Shown piece by piece: positions 14,689 to 21,844 of a stretch of DNA of 40,291 nucleotides. Source of the stretch: a virus. The notes under the pieces were generated by a model that was given only the letters and a program-made list of their open reading frames with translations, was not told the origin of the DNA and ran no database searches. The number at the start of each line of letters is the position of its first letter. Position 1 is the stretch's first letter. Made by a program: the position numbers and the translations under genes. The stretch spans positions 1-40,291 of the IMG/VR virus record IMGVR_UViG_3300024262_000086; one strand, given 5' to 3'.

Positions 14689-14882
14689 GTTCCCTTCTCC
14701 TGTTGTGCGGCTGCCCGCCGCCGCTGATAGGCGTCCCGCTTGTGCTTGGCCTCGCGGGCCCGCAGGCACACCTCGTCGTCGCAGATGGTGCGCCTCTTGT
14801 TGGCCGCCATGAACTCGACACCGCAGAACTCGCAGGTGACGCGGTGCTGGAGTTGCTGGTGCATGGGGGCGCGCCGGCTCAC
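14685..14882 (-). CDS. Small zinc-finger protein
   Basis: About 65 residues from a GTG at 14882 (GTGA overlap, GGAGG eight bases ahead). It carries TCEFCGVEF, then about 12 residues, then ICDDEVC, followed by a very basic helix (REAKHKRDAYQRRRAAA). A C-x2-C and C-x4-C pair plus a basic tail suggests one zinc site and nucleic acid contact. It resembles the small protein at 22,473-22,655 in motif spacing. The function is unknown. Confidence 0.6.
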   Translation of the reverse strand: MSRRAPMHQQLQHRVTCEFCGVEFMAANKRRTICDDEVCLRAREAKHKRDAYQRRRAAAQQEKGT

Positions 14883-15139
14883 TTCCACGCCCTCCCGCCC
14901 TCGATCACCGCGGCCGCCCGGCGGAAGGCGCGCACCCGCTTGCCGCCGCCGAAGCGCAACACCGCTGCCATCTTGCGCGGCGACTTGGCCAGGTCCCGCT
15001 TGTACCTGCGGTAGACCTCCAGCAGGCGTTGCGGTGGCTTCCGTGCCAGCGTCTTGCGGATGCGGACCATGGCCTCGGCCTGGCGCTGCCGCTGGCGTCT
15101 GGTGTAGGGCCAGCCCTTGGGGCTCTTGGTGTCAGGCAT
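14879..15139 (-). CDS. Small basic protein of unknown function
   Basis: An 86-residue, strongly basic protein starting MPDTKSPKGWPYTRRQRQRQ and containing KPPQRLLEVYRRYKRDLAKS and RFGGGKRVRAFRRAAAVI. There is no cysteine or enzyme motif. The high Arg/Lys content (over a quarter of residues) suggests nucleic acid binding. It overlaps the flanking zinc-protein genes by a few bases on both sides, so it belongs to the same operon. I do not recognise a family. Confidence 0.5.
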   Translation of the reverse strand: MPDTKSPKGWPYTRRQRQRQAEAMVRIRKTLARKPPQRLLEVYRRYKRDLAKSPRKMAAVLRFGGGKRVRAFRRAAAVIEGGRAWK

Positions 15140-15386
15140 CGGAGGTCTCCTCGCTGGGGACTATTGCCTGCACTACAAAGTCGAGCCAGCTTTTCCATTT
15201 TTCGTGGTTCTTCCTCGTTGATTCCACATGGCGAGAACCTTGGCTGATGGCATCCTTTAGATGTCTGAGATATAGCCTCTCATGCGTTTGGATGTGTTTC
15301 AGCAGGCTTTTGGGGACACCTCCAGATACTGCAATCCCGCACATTGGGCAAAATGGTGTCAGTCTCGTCTCTCCACAGCACTTCAT
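15132..15386 (-). CDS. Small Cys/His protein (possible zinc finger)
   Basis: About 84 residues starting MKCCGETRLTPFCPMCGIAV, followed by LLKHIQTHERLYLRHLKDAI. The order CC ... CPMC ... H ... H suggests one zinc-finger-like site. The remainder is helical with KNHEKWKSWLDFVVQ. The ATG shares a base with the preceding stop (TGATG) and has GAGGAGG eight bases ahead, deciding the start over longer frames. The sequence is less GC-rich than its neighbours. DNA or RNA binding is possible; the role is unknown. Confidence 0.55.
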   Translation of the reverse strand: MKCCGETRLTPFCPMCGIAVSGGVPKSLLKHIQTHERLYLRHLKDAISQGSRHVESTRKNHEKWKSWLDFVVQAIVPSEETSDA

Positions 15387-15598
15387 CACGGCGCCTCCTC
15401 TTGGGTCAGGCCATCTGCGTCCTTCATGCATGAATCGACCCACGAATCGAGATCGGAGAGGCGATACCTAATTACCCCTTTATCGCCGAGCTTCGCATAT
15501 CGGGGGCCCCTTCCCTTGTGCCGCCATGTCCTGAGTGTTTCCGGCTTCACCTGGAGATAATCGGAAGCCTCTTTTCCTGTTAGCAAGCCAGCAGCCAC
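15386..15598 (-). CDS. Excisionase-like helix-turn-helix protein
   Basis: About 70 residues from a GTG at 15598, which follows GGAGG by six bases. It is a compact winged HTH of the HTH_17/excisionase type: LLTGKEASDYLQVKPETLRT, WRHKGRGPRYAKLGDKGVIR, YRLSDLDSWVDSC. These features match the small DNA-bending or regulator proteins common in phages. It is the first gene of the small-gene cluster and lies behind a promoter-like element, so it could regulate that cluster. No integrase is present in the window, so an excision role is not supported here. A longer start at 15643 lacks a ribosome-binding site. Confidence 0.7.
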   Translation of the reverse strand: MAAGLLTGKEASDYLQVKPETLRTWRHKGRGPRYAKLGDKGVIRYRLSDLDSWVDSCMKDADGLTQEEAP

Positions 15599-15699
15599 TG
15601 CGTCCCTCCAAAGCCTCCCCCCGGGCCGCGGCGCACCGACCAAGGGAGCCGCGGTTGCCAGGGGTCGGCAGACTGTTCGTTGGGTCGGTCGGTGCTGCG

Positions 15700-15731
15700 A
15701 TTATCTTGGCGGGAATCGGGCGGGGTGTCAA
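15700..15731 (-). promoter_or_regulatory. Possible promoter for the small-gene cluster
   Basis: TTGACA (15726-15731, minus strand) and GATAAT (15700-15705) are both near-consensus but 20 bases apart, longer than ideal. They lie in the 137-base gap between the MuF gene and the HTH gene. The text just after the -35 (GCCCGATTC) recurs behind the -35 of the protease promoter. Confidence 0.3.
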
Positions 15732-15735
15732 GCGA

Positions 15736-16605
15736 CTACTGGTCGACCAGGGATGCTGTGCAACGGCAAGAAGGGTGCGCGAACGCAGGCTCTCCGATGC
15801 TCCACGTCTCGTTGATTTCCACGGTCACGTTGTTCATCGGAGCGCAGATCGGACAGGTGGCTTCATCCTCAGAAGTGAGCCAACTTTTCTTCGGCGGCTT
15901 GTCCCCCGGCCACGCATCGTCCGCGGTGAGCTGCTCCCACAGCGCCTGCCTCCCGTGGCTCAACGACTGCATGCTCTCGGTCCGGGCGATGTTCCGCGCG
16001 CGGTGACGCAGCAGCTTTTGGCGGTACCGCTCCACCTGTTTGTCCGCGCGGGCCGCTGACACCCCGTCAGCCTCCAGCTTCGCCCGCAGCTTGTCCACCG
16101 CCTTGGCGTGCGGCTCGGTCAGCCCGATGCTCTGCTTGAGGTCCTTGGCCAGCCGCATGGGGTGCCGCCCGCGGTTGATGCCGTCAGTCAGTGTGGCGCG
16201 CAGCGCCCGCATGGAGGTCCCCGTGGTCTGCTTGATCAACTCTCCCATGTGGTCCTTGAGCCACCGCTGGAAGTGCGGCCGGCGCATGTCCAGCACCACC
16301 ACCTTGCCCAGCTCCTTGGCGGCGATCTTCGCCCCGGCCGCCGCGCCATCCACGATCTTCGGCTCCAGGCTGACACCGATGCCCGCTGTCCCCTGCGCGT
16401 TGAGCAGCTGCAGCACCTCGTCAGGGCTGGCCACGTCCAGGACCTGGGCGATCTCCTGGAGCTTCACGCTCCCCTGCAGCGCGCGGATCTCGTCCAGGAT
16501 GGCCCGGACCATCTCGCGCTCGAGGCGCTCTGCCTCGGTGAAGACGGCCCGCTGCTGCGGCCTGACCCGCTTGGTGATGGCGGCGCGGTGGAAGGCGAAG
16601 GCCAC
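15736..16605 (-). CDS. MuF-like minor head protein
   Basis: A 289-residue protein. The C-terminal third is a clear MuF domain: ARNIARTESMQSLSHGRQAL, then KKSWLTSEDEATCPICAPMN, then PAFAHPSCRCTASL. The CPIC and HPSCRC motifs form the conserved zinc-like or ligand site of this family. The helical N-terminal part (AVFTEAERLEREMVRAILDE) probably contacts the portal. MuF proteins are internal head proteins made next to the portal; in some phages they carry toxins or enzymes at the C-terminus, but none is fused here. The GTG start at 16605 follows AAGGAG, and the gene begins four bases past the portal stop. Confidence 0.85.
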   Translation of the reverse strand: MAFAFHRAAITKRVRPQQRAVFTEAERLEREMVRAILDEIRALQGSVKLQEIAQVLDVASPDEVLQLLNAQGTAGIGVSLEPKIVDGAAAGAKIAAKELGKVVVLDMRRPHFQRWLKDHMGELIKQTTGTSMRALRATLTDGINRGRHPMRLAKDLKQSIGLTEPHAKAVDKLRAKLEADGVSAARADKQVERYRQKLLRHRARNIARTESMQSLSHGRQALWEQLTADDAWPGDKPPKKSWLTSEDEATCPICAPMNNVTVEINETWSIGEPAFAHPSCRCTASLVDQ

Positions 16606-16608
16606 CGG

Positions 16609-18195
16609 CTACTCCTTGGACGCTGCAGGCTGCTTGACCGGCTTGGCGGTGATCATCTTGCGGGCTGCGTCCTCGGCCAGGCCGAGCACATTGACCATAA
16701 TGGCCACCGCGGCGTCTGGCGACATGGTGCCCTGTTGGACGGCGGTGCTCAGATCCACGATGGCCCCGATCCCGCCGACGGTCTCCAGCAACTTGTTGGT
16801 GCGCCCCACGTCCCCGGCCGCAGCATCGCCATCCCCTGCGCCCGCCCCGCCCCCATCTCCAGCGGACGGCTCGTCGTCGTCCATGTGCAGCGGCTCGGGC
16901 AGCCCCGCGGCCCGGCGCACATACCGCTCCAGCTCCTCGTCCGGGAACAGCATCATCCCGGCGCTGGCCATCTTCGAGAGGAACTCGCCCAGGGCCCCGA
17001 GGTCCCGCTCCTCGATGTCGCCCGGAACGATCTGCGGCAGCGGCCCGGACCAGCCGTTGAGGGCGAACAGCCGCGGCACCTCGACCCGGTTGAACGTGTC
17101 GGCGATGCTCGTGGCCCACGCCCCCAGCGCGGTGGCGAAGATCTCGGTCTTGCTACTGGCCAGGGCGAACGAGCCCACCTTCTGCTGGCCCAGCAGCACG
17201 AAGTCTGCCAGCACCGTCACCGCGATCATGGTGTTGTAGCGGTCGACCACGCTGCTGGTGTCGATGGTGGTGCGGCCAGAGCTCGACAGCAGTTCGAAGG
17301 TGAACATCTCGTTGCCCTGCTCATCGCGCAAGGAAGGGAAGACCACGCCCATCTGCTCATCCAGCCGGACGTTGCGCACCAGCCGCTTGAGCTGGTCCAC
17401 CATGGCCTTCTCCGCGGCCGATGCGCTGCTGCTCAGATACTCGGCTGGCACCTTGGCCATGGGCATCCCGGTCAAGTTGCGCTCGATCCCGATGGCCTCA
17501 CATACCTCGATCTTCTTTTTGAAGAACCACGGTTGGTATGCCGACCTCAAAACCGAGCGTCCCTCGGGCGACCCTTTGCGGCTGGTGGTGCGGAACAGGA
17601 TCAGCCGCTCGGACACTATGTCGACCACCTCGTAGGTCGGCGGCGCCATCTGCACCATGCCCTCGACCTCGCCGTTGTCGCTCAGCATCCAGTTGTAGAT
17701 CGTGTCTTGGGCCCGGGTTGGAAGCTTGGCCCACCCTATCTTACCGTCTTCGTGCTGGCTCGCCACGGCGGCGCCATGGCCGCGTCGTAGCTTGTAGACC
17801 GGGTGCGTCGCTTGCCAGCCGTAGACCAGCATCGAAAGGATCTCAGAGATGACCTCGGACCACGGCCGGTCCAGGTCGTCCATGCACTCCCGGAGGAAGT
17901 CAGCGTTGGCCTGGTCCTGCTCGTCATCGCTGGCCGCGTCCACGTCCCACGTCACCTGGCGCAGCAGCATCTCGATGGCGAACAGCACGGCGCCGACCAC
18001 CGGGTCGTTCTCGCTCATCTCCTGGAAGACCTCGCGCCCGCGCTTGCCCTTGAGCTTCGGGTTGAACTCCTCGTCCAGGATCCCGCCGAAGTGCTTGAGC
18101 CCTGTGGCCCCGAGCTCAACGGTGTGGTCCTTGATGGTCTTGGGTCCCCTGGCAGGGGCGGCGGGCTTGCGGGCGGCGGGCTTGCGTGTGGCCAT
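16609..18195 (-). CDS. Portal protein (Mu gp29-like, DUF935)
   Basis: A 528-residue protein typical of the DUF935 portal family. It has a basic Ala/Pro-rich N-terminus (RKPAARKPAAPARG), then FQEMSENDPVVGAVLFAIEM, LRQVTWDVDAAS, MLVYGWQATHPVYKLR, VDIVSERLILFRTTSRKGSP and RSVLRSAYQPWFFKKKIEVC. The C-terminal clip/stem region includes DEELERYVRRAAGLPEPL, followed by a Gly/Asp linker and a helical tail. Portals form the dodecameric ring through which DNA enters and leaves. It sits between terminase and MuF as expected. The ATG at 18195 lies five bases after a promoter-like TAGGCT and has no clear ribosome-binding site, so a leaderless mRNA is possible. Confidence 0.9.
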   Translation of the reverse strand: MATRKPAARKPAAPARGPKTIKDHTVELGATGLKHFGGILDEEFNPKLKGKRGREVFQEMSENDPVVGAVLFAIEMLLRQVTWDVDAASDDEQDQANADFLRECMDDLDRPWSEVISEILSMLVYGWQATHPVYKLRRGHGAAVASQHEDGKIGWAKLPTRAQDTIYNWMLSDNGEVEGMVQMAPPTYEVVDIVSERLILFRTTSRKGSPEGRSVLRSAYQPWFFKKKIEVCEAIGIERNLTGMPMAKVPAEYLSSSASAAEKAMVDQLKRLVRNVRLDEQMGVVFPSLRDEQGNEMFTFELLSSSGRTTIDTSSVVDRYNTMIAVTVLADFVLLGQQKVGSFALASSKTEIFATALGAWATSIADTFNRVEVPRLFALNGWSGPLPQIVPGDIEERDLGALGEFLSKMASAGMMLFPDEELERYVRRAAGLPEPLHMDDDEPSAGDGGGAGAGDGDAAAGDVGRTNKLLETVGGIGAIVDLSTAVQQGTMSPDAAVAIMVNVLGLAEDAARKMITAKPVKQPAASKE

Positions 18196-18200
18196 GCCCC

Positions 18201-18230
18201 AGCCTACAGCGGGTGGGGTGCAGCGGTCAA
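18201..18230 (-). promoter_or_regulatory. Promoter-like element before the portal gene
   Basis: TTGACC (18225-18230, minus strand), an 18-base spacer and TAGGCT (18201-18206) lie directly before the portal ATG, with five bases between. It matches the element before the protease gene base for base in both boxes except one position of the -10. It lies after the ncRNA terminator, so portal and downstream genes can have their own transcript. Confidence 0.4.
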
Positions 18231-18249
18231 CGTGCTGGCGATGTCAAGC

Positions 18250-18291
18250 AAAAAAGCCCCGGCTCGCGGCGCGTGAACACCACCGGGGCTT
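18250..18291 (-). terminator. Rho-independent terminator after terminase/ncRNA
   Basis: On the minus strand AAGCCCCGG (18283-18291) pairs with CCGGGGCTT (18254-18262), followed by a T run (18250-18255). It has the stem-plus-U-tract form of an intrinsic terminator for leftward transcription. It ends either the terminase message or the short RNA starting near 18,403, before the portal gene. Confidence 0.75.
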
Positions 18292-18403
18292 GCGCTGTAG
18301 CCGGATTAGGTAGGTCCCGCGCCTGGACCTGCGAAGGGTCCCCAGAGGGGAAGGCGGTGCGCATCCGGCCCTGACGCGTGGTGCCGCCTCGTGCACATGA
18401 ACA
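18250..18403 (-). ncRNA. Candidate structured small RNA between terminase and portal
   Basis: About 150 bases with a promoter-like start and a terminator at its end. The core (18300-18369) is closed by an exact seven-base stem GCCGGAT/ATCCGGC. It holds three smaller hairpins: AGGTCC/GGACCT (six pairs, 18312-18330), TCCCC/GGGGA (five pairs, 18339-18351) and a three-pair GCG/CGC (18354-18362). This gives a cloverleaf-like fold, but no T-arm or anticodon features, so it is not a tRNA. Its location between packaging genes invites comparison with phage packaging RNAs, an inference only. The alternative is a structured 3' end of the terminase mRNA. Confidence 0.4.
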
Positions 18404-18409
18404 CACGTC

Positions 18410-18438
18410 ATGGTGGCTGGCGGTGGGCCGGCTGTCAA
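18410..18438 (-). promoter_or_regulatory. Promoter-like element for the candidate RNA
   Basis: TTGACA (18433-18438, minus strand) is 17 bases from CACCAT (18410-18415). The -35 contains the TGA stop of the terminase gene. The GC-CACCAT box resembles GCTACCAT and GCTACTAT of plus-strand promoters in this genome. Start of transcription would be near 18,403. Confidence 0.35.
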
Positions 18439-19829
18439 CTGCTCCAAGGATTGGCCTGGCCCAGGTCCGGGATGACCATGCCGCTCACGCTCGGGGTCTT
18501 GCGGCCCAGCATCAGGTCGGTTATTGCCCACACCGCGGCGTCGAGTCTGTCGGGGCTCCTGGCGTTGGTGCTCGCGTCCCACGTTGTCAACTGGTCCTCC
18601 AGCGCGGGGAACGCTCCAACAAAGTGGATCCGCCCCTGCTCGCTCAGCGCAGAGACGGGCTCGGCTCGGGTGCGCTTGCCCCGGCTGGCGTGAACCGCCC
18701 GGTAGGCCACGCGCGGGTCTACGGTCCTCACGTTGGTTTCCACCAGGTCCCCGCCCTGGTTCACCTCGGCCACGATGCGATCCGCGCCCAGCTTGTGGTA
18801 CAGCGCCACGGCCTCGGCCGCCCAGCCGTTCGGTGAGTACTTGCCGGAGCGGTCCTCCAGGATGAAGCCGTGTTGCTCGGTGGGCCCGCGGCAGTTGCAG
18901 GGGCCGACGCCGGCGGCGATGATGCCGGTCTCGTCGCTCCGGTCCGTGTTGCTCACCGCCGGGTCCACGGCTACCACGATGCGGGTGAGCGCCGGGGCCG
19001 CGGCCACGCGGGCGGCCTCGATCATGCCCAGCGTCCACAGCGCGCCCGGCGTGTCCTCCAGCAGCTCGGCCTCTAGCTCCTGCCGCCCCAGGCGGGTGCC
19101 CTCGTAGCGGCTGATGATCGACTCGAAGAACGGCCGGGCCAGGTTGTCTCGGTTGTCGTAGGTGGTGCCCTTGGTGGTGACCGTCCGCGGGTCGGCGAGG
19201 ATCTGGCGCACCACCGGGATGGGGCGCGGCGTGGTGGTGATGCAGCATCGGGGGTTGTCGCCCAAGCGCAGCCCGAACATGAGCATGTCCCATGTCTCCT
19301 GGGCCCGCCCCCACGCTGCGAGCTCATCGCAGGCCGCCCAGTGATGCTGGGGCCCGCGCAAGCGGTCGGGCTCCTCCGCGCTGTAGAGCGTCGCGGTGGT
19401 GCCGTTGGGCCAGGTGAGCAGCCGCTTGGATGGCTCGAACGCCGGCCGGAAGCTGGGCGGTGACACGGCCAGGATGCCGCTGGCGCCCTCGGTGCTCTCG
19501 TGCCCGTAGCTGACCATGGTGTCGCGGGCGTCGGCTGCCGTGGGGGCCACAAGCGCGCCGTGGCTGCCAGGCATGGCGCGGGCCTGGTCGATGGCCCACT
19601 CCGAGCCGGTGCGGCTCTTGCCAAACCCGCGGCCGGCCAGCAGGAGCCAAAACGTCCAATCGCTGCGAGGGTCGGCCGCGCCGGGGGTGCCGGGGGCCAG
19701 CTGCTCGGGCCGTGCCCAGAAGCGCCAAGCGTGCAGCAGGGCCCGGGCGTCCTCCTGCCCCAGGGCCTTGAGCACCGCGCGGCGCCGGGCCGGCGGGAGC
19801 GCGCGCAGGCGGGCCAGGGGGGCGGTCAC
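18435..19829 (-). CDS. Terminase large subunit
   Basis: A 464-residue packaging motor ATPase and nuclease. The Walker A is LLAGRGFGKS near residues 63-72; the Walker B with catalytic acid is WAACDELAAW near 164-173; ITTTPRPIP (197-205) is the coupling motif. The nuclease domain follows with IVVAVDPAVSNTDRSDETG near 284-302, its first metal-binding aspartate in VDPAVS, and DRIVAEVNQGGD further on. The C-terminus includes DRLDAAVWAITDLML, typical of the family. It translocates DNA into the head and cuts it into genome lengths. GTG start at 19829, right after the methyltransferase stop. Small subunit, portal and MuF are its partners nearby. Confidence 0.95.
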   Translation of the reverse strand: MTAPLARLRALPPARRRAVLKALGQEDARALLHAWRFWARPEQLAPGTPGAADPRSDWTFWLLLAGRGFGKSRTGSEWAIDQARAMPGSHGALVAPTAADARDTMVSYGHESTEGASGILAVSPPSFRPAFEPSKRLLTWPNGTTATLYSAEEPDRLRGPQHHWAACDELAAWGRAQETWDMLMFGLRLGDNPRCCITTTPRPIPVVRQILADPRTVTTKGTTYDNRDNLARPFFESIISRYEGTRLGRQELEAELLEDTPGALWTLGMIEAARVAAAPALTRIVVAVDPAVSNTDRSDETGIIAAGVGPCNCRGPTEQHGFILEDRSGKYSPNGWAAEAVALYHKLGADRIVAEVNQGGDLVETNVRTVDPRVAYRAVHASRGKRTRAEPVSALSEQGRIHFVGAFPALEDQLTTWDASTNARSPDRLDAAVWAITDLMLGRKTPSVSGMVIPDLGQANPWSS

Positions 19830-19832
19830 CCG

Positions 19833-20564
19833 CTACTCGTGCTGAAGCTCAGGCACCAGCCCCATGCCCGCCAGGCGCTCAAGCGCCACCGCCACGTAGC
19901 CCGGGCTGATCTCCATGGCGCAGCAACGACGGCCCTCCTGCTCGGCAGCAACGAGGTGGGCACCGGAGCCGCTGAACAGTTCCAGGGTCAAGCCGCCCGG
20001 CGGCGCGCTGTTCCTCACGGGCTTTGCGAAAACCTCCACCGGCTTCTGGGTCGGGTGGTCCTTGGCGACCTGCTTGTCCCTGGTGACGTTCCAGACGTCG
20101 ACCTGTTTTCGATCACTGTGCCAGTGGTCCGGGCGGCCTCCGATCCCTTTCCATCCGTAGTAACAAAGCTCGAACTGGCTGTGGTACCCGTTCCTCCGCA
20201 TGACAAAGGACTCTTTGACCCAAACAAGGATGCTCGGCTGCTGGTGCAGGTGGTGGTCAAACAGTTTGAAGTACATCATGGCCTGGCCGCTGCCGCCGAA
20301 GATGTAGATCCTGGCGTTGTCGTCCAGCACCTCGCAGGCCAGGGAGAAGCTCACCGGGATCACGGATTGGTTCAGGTCCCCGGAGATGCGGAGCCTGGTA
20401 TCGCCCGAGGCAGAGCCAAGGGCCACGCCGTAGGGAGGATCTGTGATCAAGCAACACGGGCGCTCTCCGGCAAGCAGTCGCGCCACGTCCTCGCGCTCGG
20501 TGCTGTCGCCGCACATCAGGCGGTGCTCGACCTTGAACTCCTCGCCACAGCACTCACACTTCAT
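19833..20564 (-). CDS. DNA methyltransferase 1 (beta-class, DPPY)
   Basis: A 243-residue protein beginning with a zinc knuckle (MKCECCGEEF), then HRLMCGDST, the catalytic motif TDPPYG near residues 41-46, and the SAM-binding motif LELFSGSGAHLVAAEQEG near residue 200. Motif IV before motif I is the beta arrangement of N6-adenine or N4-cytosine methyltransferases. The conserved HPTQKPVEV segment precedes motif I. It overlaps the second methyltransferase and ends four bases before terminase. It likely modifies phage DNA against host restriction; the target base and site are not readable from sequence. Confidence 0.85.
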   Translation of the reverse strand: MKCECCGEEFKVEHRLMCGDSTEREDVARLLAGERPCCLITDPPYGVALGSASGDTRLRISGDLNQSVIPVSFSLACEVLDDNARIYIFGGSGQAMMYFKLFDHHLHQQPSILVWVKESFVMRRNGYHSQFELCYYGWKGIGGRPDHWHSDRKQVDVWNVTRDKQVAKDHPTQKPVEVFAKPVRNSAPPGGLTLELFSGSGAHLVAAEQEGRRCCAMEISPGYVAVALERLAGMGLVPELQHE

Positions 20565-21258
20565 CGGCTTCCTCCAGGGTGCAGACGAGCCCGAGGCCTT
20601 CCATGCGCTCGAGCACGACAGCCACGTACTTCGGGCTGATCTCGATGGCGCAGCAGCGCAGCCCCTCTTGCTCAGCCGCCACCAGCGTCGTTCCCGCGCC
20701 GGCGAACGGCTCGTAGACCACCCGCGTGTTTTTGTTGGAGAGCCGCTCCATGAACCGACGCCACACCGACAGCGGCTTTGGGCAGGCGTGACCGAGCCGC
20801 TTGTTCTCCTCCGCGTCCTCCTTGCTCATCATGAACTGGAAGCCGTCGGGGTGGCACCCCTCGCCCGCCGACAACTTTGGATCGTCGCCGAACACGAGCA
20901 GCGGCTGCCATGCGGTGAAGCCCCATGGCGAGCGCCCGGTCCCAGCCCCATAGAACCAGCAGAGCATCCAGTCGGGCTTTTCGTAGAGCCAGACGTTGTT
21001 GATGCCTGAGGTCAGCGCGATGAGGTCGCAGTGCTTTTGGGCCAACGGGAAGAACCCAGCGATCAGCCCCTCGAGGGCGTCCTGGCTGTCGTCGTGGGTG
21101 TCGTAGGCGATGTCCGCCCCATATGGTGGGTCGGTCATGCAGAGTTGGGCGCGCGCGCCGTCGAGGGCCCGGGCGACGTCTTCCTCGAGGGTGCTGTCGC
21201 CGCAGAGCAGTCGGTGGGCGCGAGGCTCGAAGTCCTCGCCGCAGTGGCTACACTTCAT
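20554..21258 (-). CDS. DNA methyltransferase 2 (beta-class, DPPY)
   Basis: A 234-residue protein with the same layout as its downstream neighbour: zinc knuckle (MKCSHCGEDF), HRLLCGDSTLEEDVA, TDPPYG near residues 42-47, a central region with ACPKPLSVWRRFMERLSNKN, and motif I as YEPFAGAGTTLVAAEQEG. The shared AAEQEG-x-R-CCA-x-EISP run shows common descent with methyltransferase 1, while the middle third differs, consistent with a different recognition site. It overlaps the ParB-like gene by eleven bases. The HRLLCGDST opening is the sequence that usually follows the ParB domain in fused ParB-methyltransferases. Confidence 0.85.
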   Translation of the reverse strand: MKCSHCGEDFEPRAHRLLCGDSTLEEDVARALDGARAQLCMTDPPYGADIAYDTHDDSQDALEGLIAGFFPLAQKHCDLIALTSGINNVWLYEKPDWMLCWFYGAGTGRSPWGFTAWQPLLVFGDDPKLSAGEGCHPDGFQFMMSKEDAEENKRLGHACPKPLSVWRRFMERLSNKNTRVVYEPFAGAGTTLVAAEQEGLRCCAIEISPKYVAVVLERMEGLGLVCTLEEADEV

Positions 21259-21844
21259 CGCCGACCTTCTGCTCGTGGTTGCAGTGGGGGCAGGTGGCCA
21301 TCTTGGGGCGGATCACCCAGATCTGGCCCGTCTCGGTGGCCCACTTCTCTTGAAGCTCGGCGGCGCGGTCCACCTGTGGCCCGGGGTCGGCGGGCGGCTC
21401 GTGCTTGGCGCCCACCAGCCCCTCCAGCAGCGCGCCCAGGTCCGGCGACTCGGGCCGGGCAATCTCCAGCAGGGCGGCCAGCAGCTCTGGGTCGGCCTCG
21501 GCCTGCGCCCCGATGGGGTCGAGGCTCGCCAGCGCCAGGGCCTCTTCGCGCTCGGTGAGGTCCACGACCACCACGGGGAGCTGCTCTGCGTCGCCGCGCT
21601 CCAGCGCCAGCTCCAGCCGGAGGTGCCCGTCGATGAGGGTGGGCGTGCTGCCCGCCGGCCAGCCGCGCTCCTCGCTGCGCAGGTTCTCCACCAGCGGGGC
21701 GACGAGGCCGACTTCATCGGCCGCGGCCTGCATCGTCTTGCGCTGGGCCTCGGGATGACGCCTCCAGTTTTGCGGATGGGCCGCCAGCTCTCCCGCGGGC
21801 CGGCGCTCCAGGCGCACGATGCGGTCCTGCCACGCGCTACTCAT
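21248..21844 (-). CDS. ParB-like nuclease-domain protein
   Basis: About 198 residues. The ParB-like core includes RPAGELAAHPQNWRRHPEAQ, EVGLVAPLVENLRSEE, TLIDGHLRLELALERGDAEQ and VVVVDLTEREEALALASLDP. After a helical stretch it ends AAELQEKWATETGQIWVIRP and CPHCNHEQKVGDEV. The EKWATETGQIW segment is the linker seen between ParB and methyltransferase in fused phage proteins, so this looks like the first part of a split enzyme. It may guide the two methyltransferases to sites or act on DNA itself. The ATG at 21844, with GGAGG nine bases ahead, is preferred to that at 21853. Confidence 0.8.
   Translation of the reverse strand: MSSAWQDRIVRLERRPAGELAAHPQNWRRHPEAQRKTMQAAADEVGLVAPLVENLRSEERGWPAGSTPTLIDGHLRLELALERGDAEQLPVVVVDLTEREEALALASLDPIGAQAEADPELLAALLEIARPESPDLGALLEGLVGAKHEPPADPGPQVDRAAELQEKWATETGQIWVIRPKMATCPHCNHEQKVGDEV

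Noticed and set aside
15386-15598. Excisionase of an integration system
   Set aside because: Fold fits, but no integrase or attachment site is visible in the window, so only a generic DNA-binding role is supported.
18300-18369. tRNA gene suggested by a seven-pair closing stem and cloverleaf-like folds
   Set aside because: No T-arm with the usual GTTCRA loop, no seven-base anticodon loop and only a three-pair arm next to the acceptor stem; kept as a candidate ncRNA instead.
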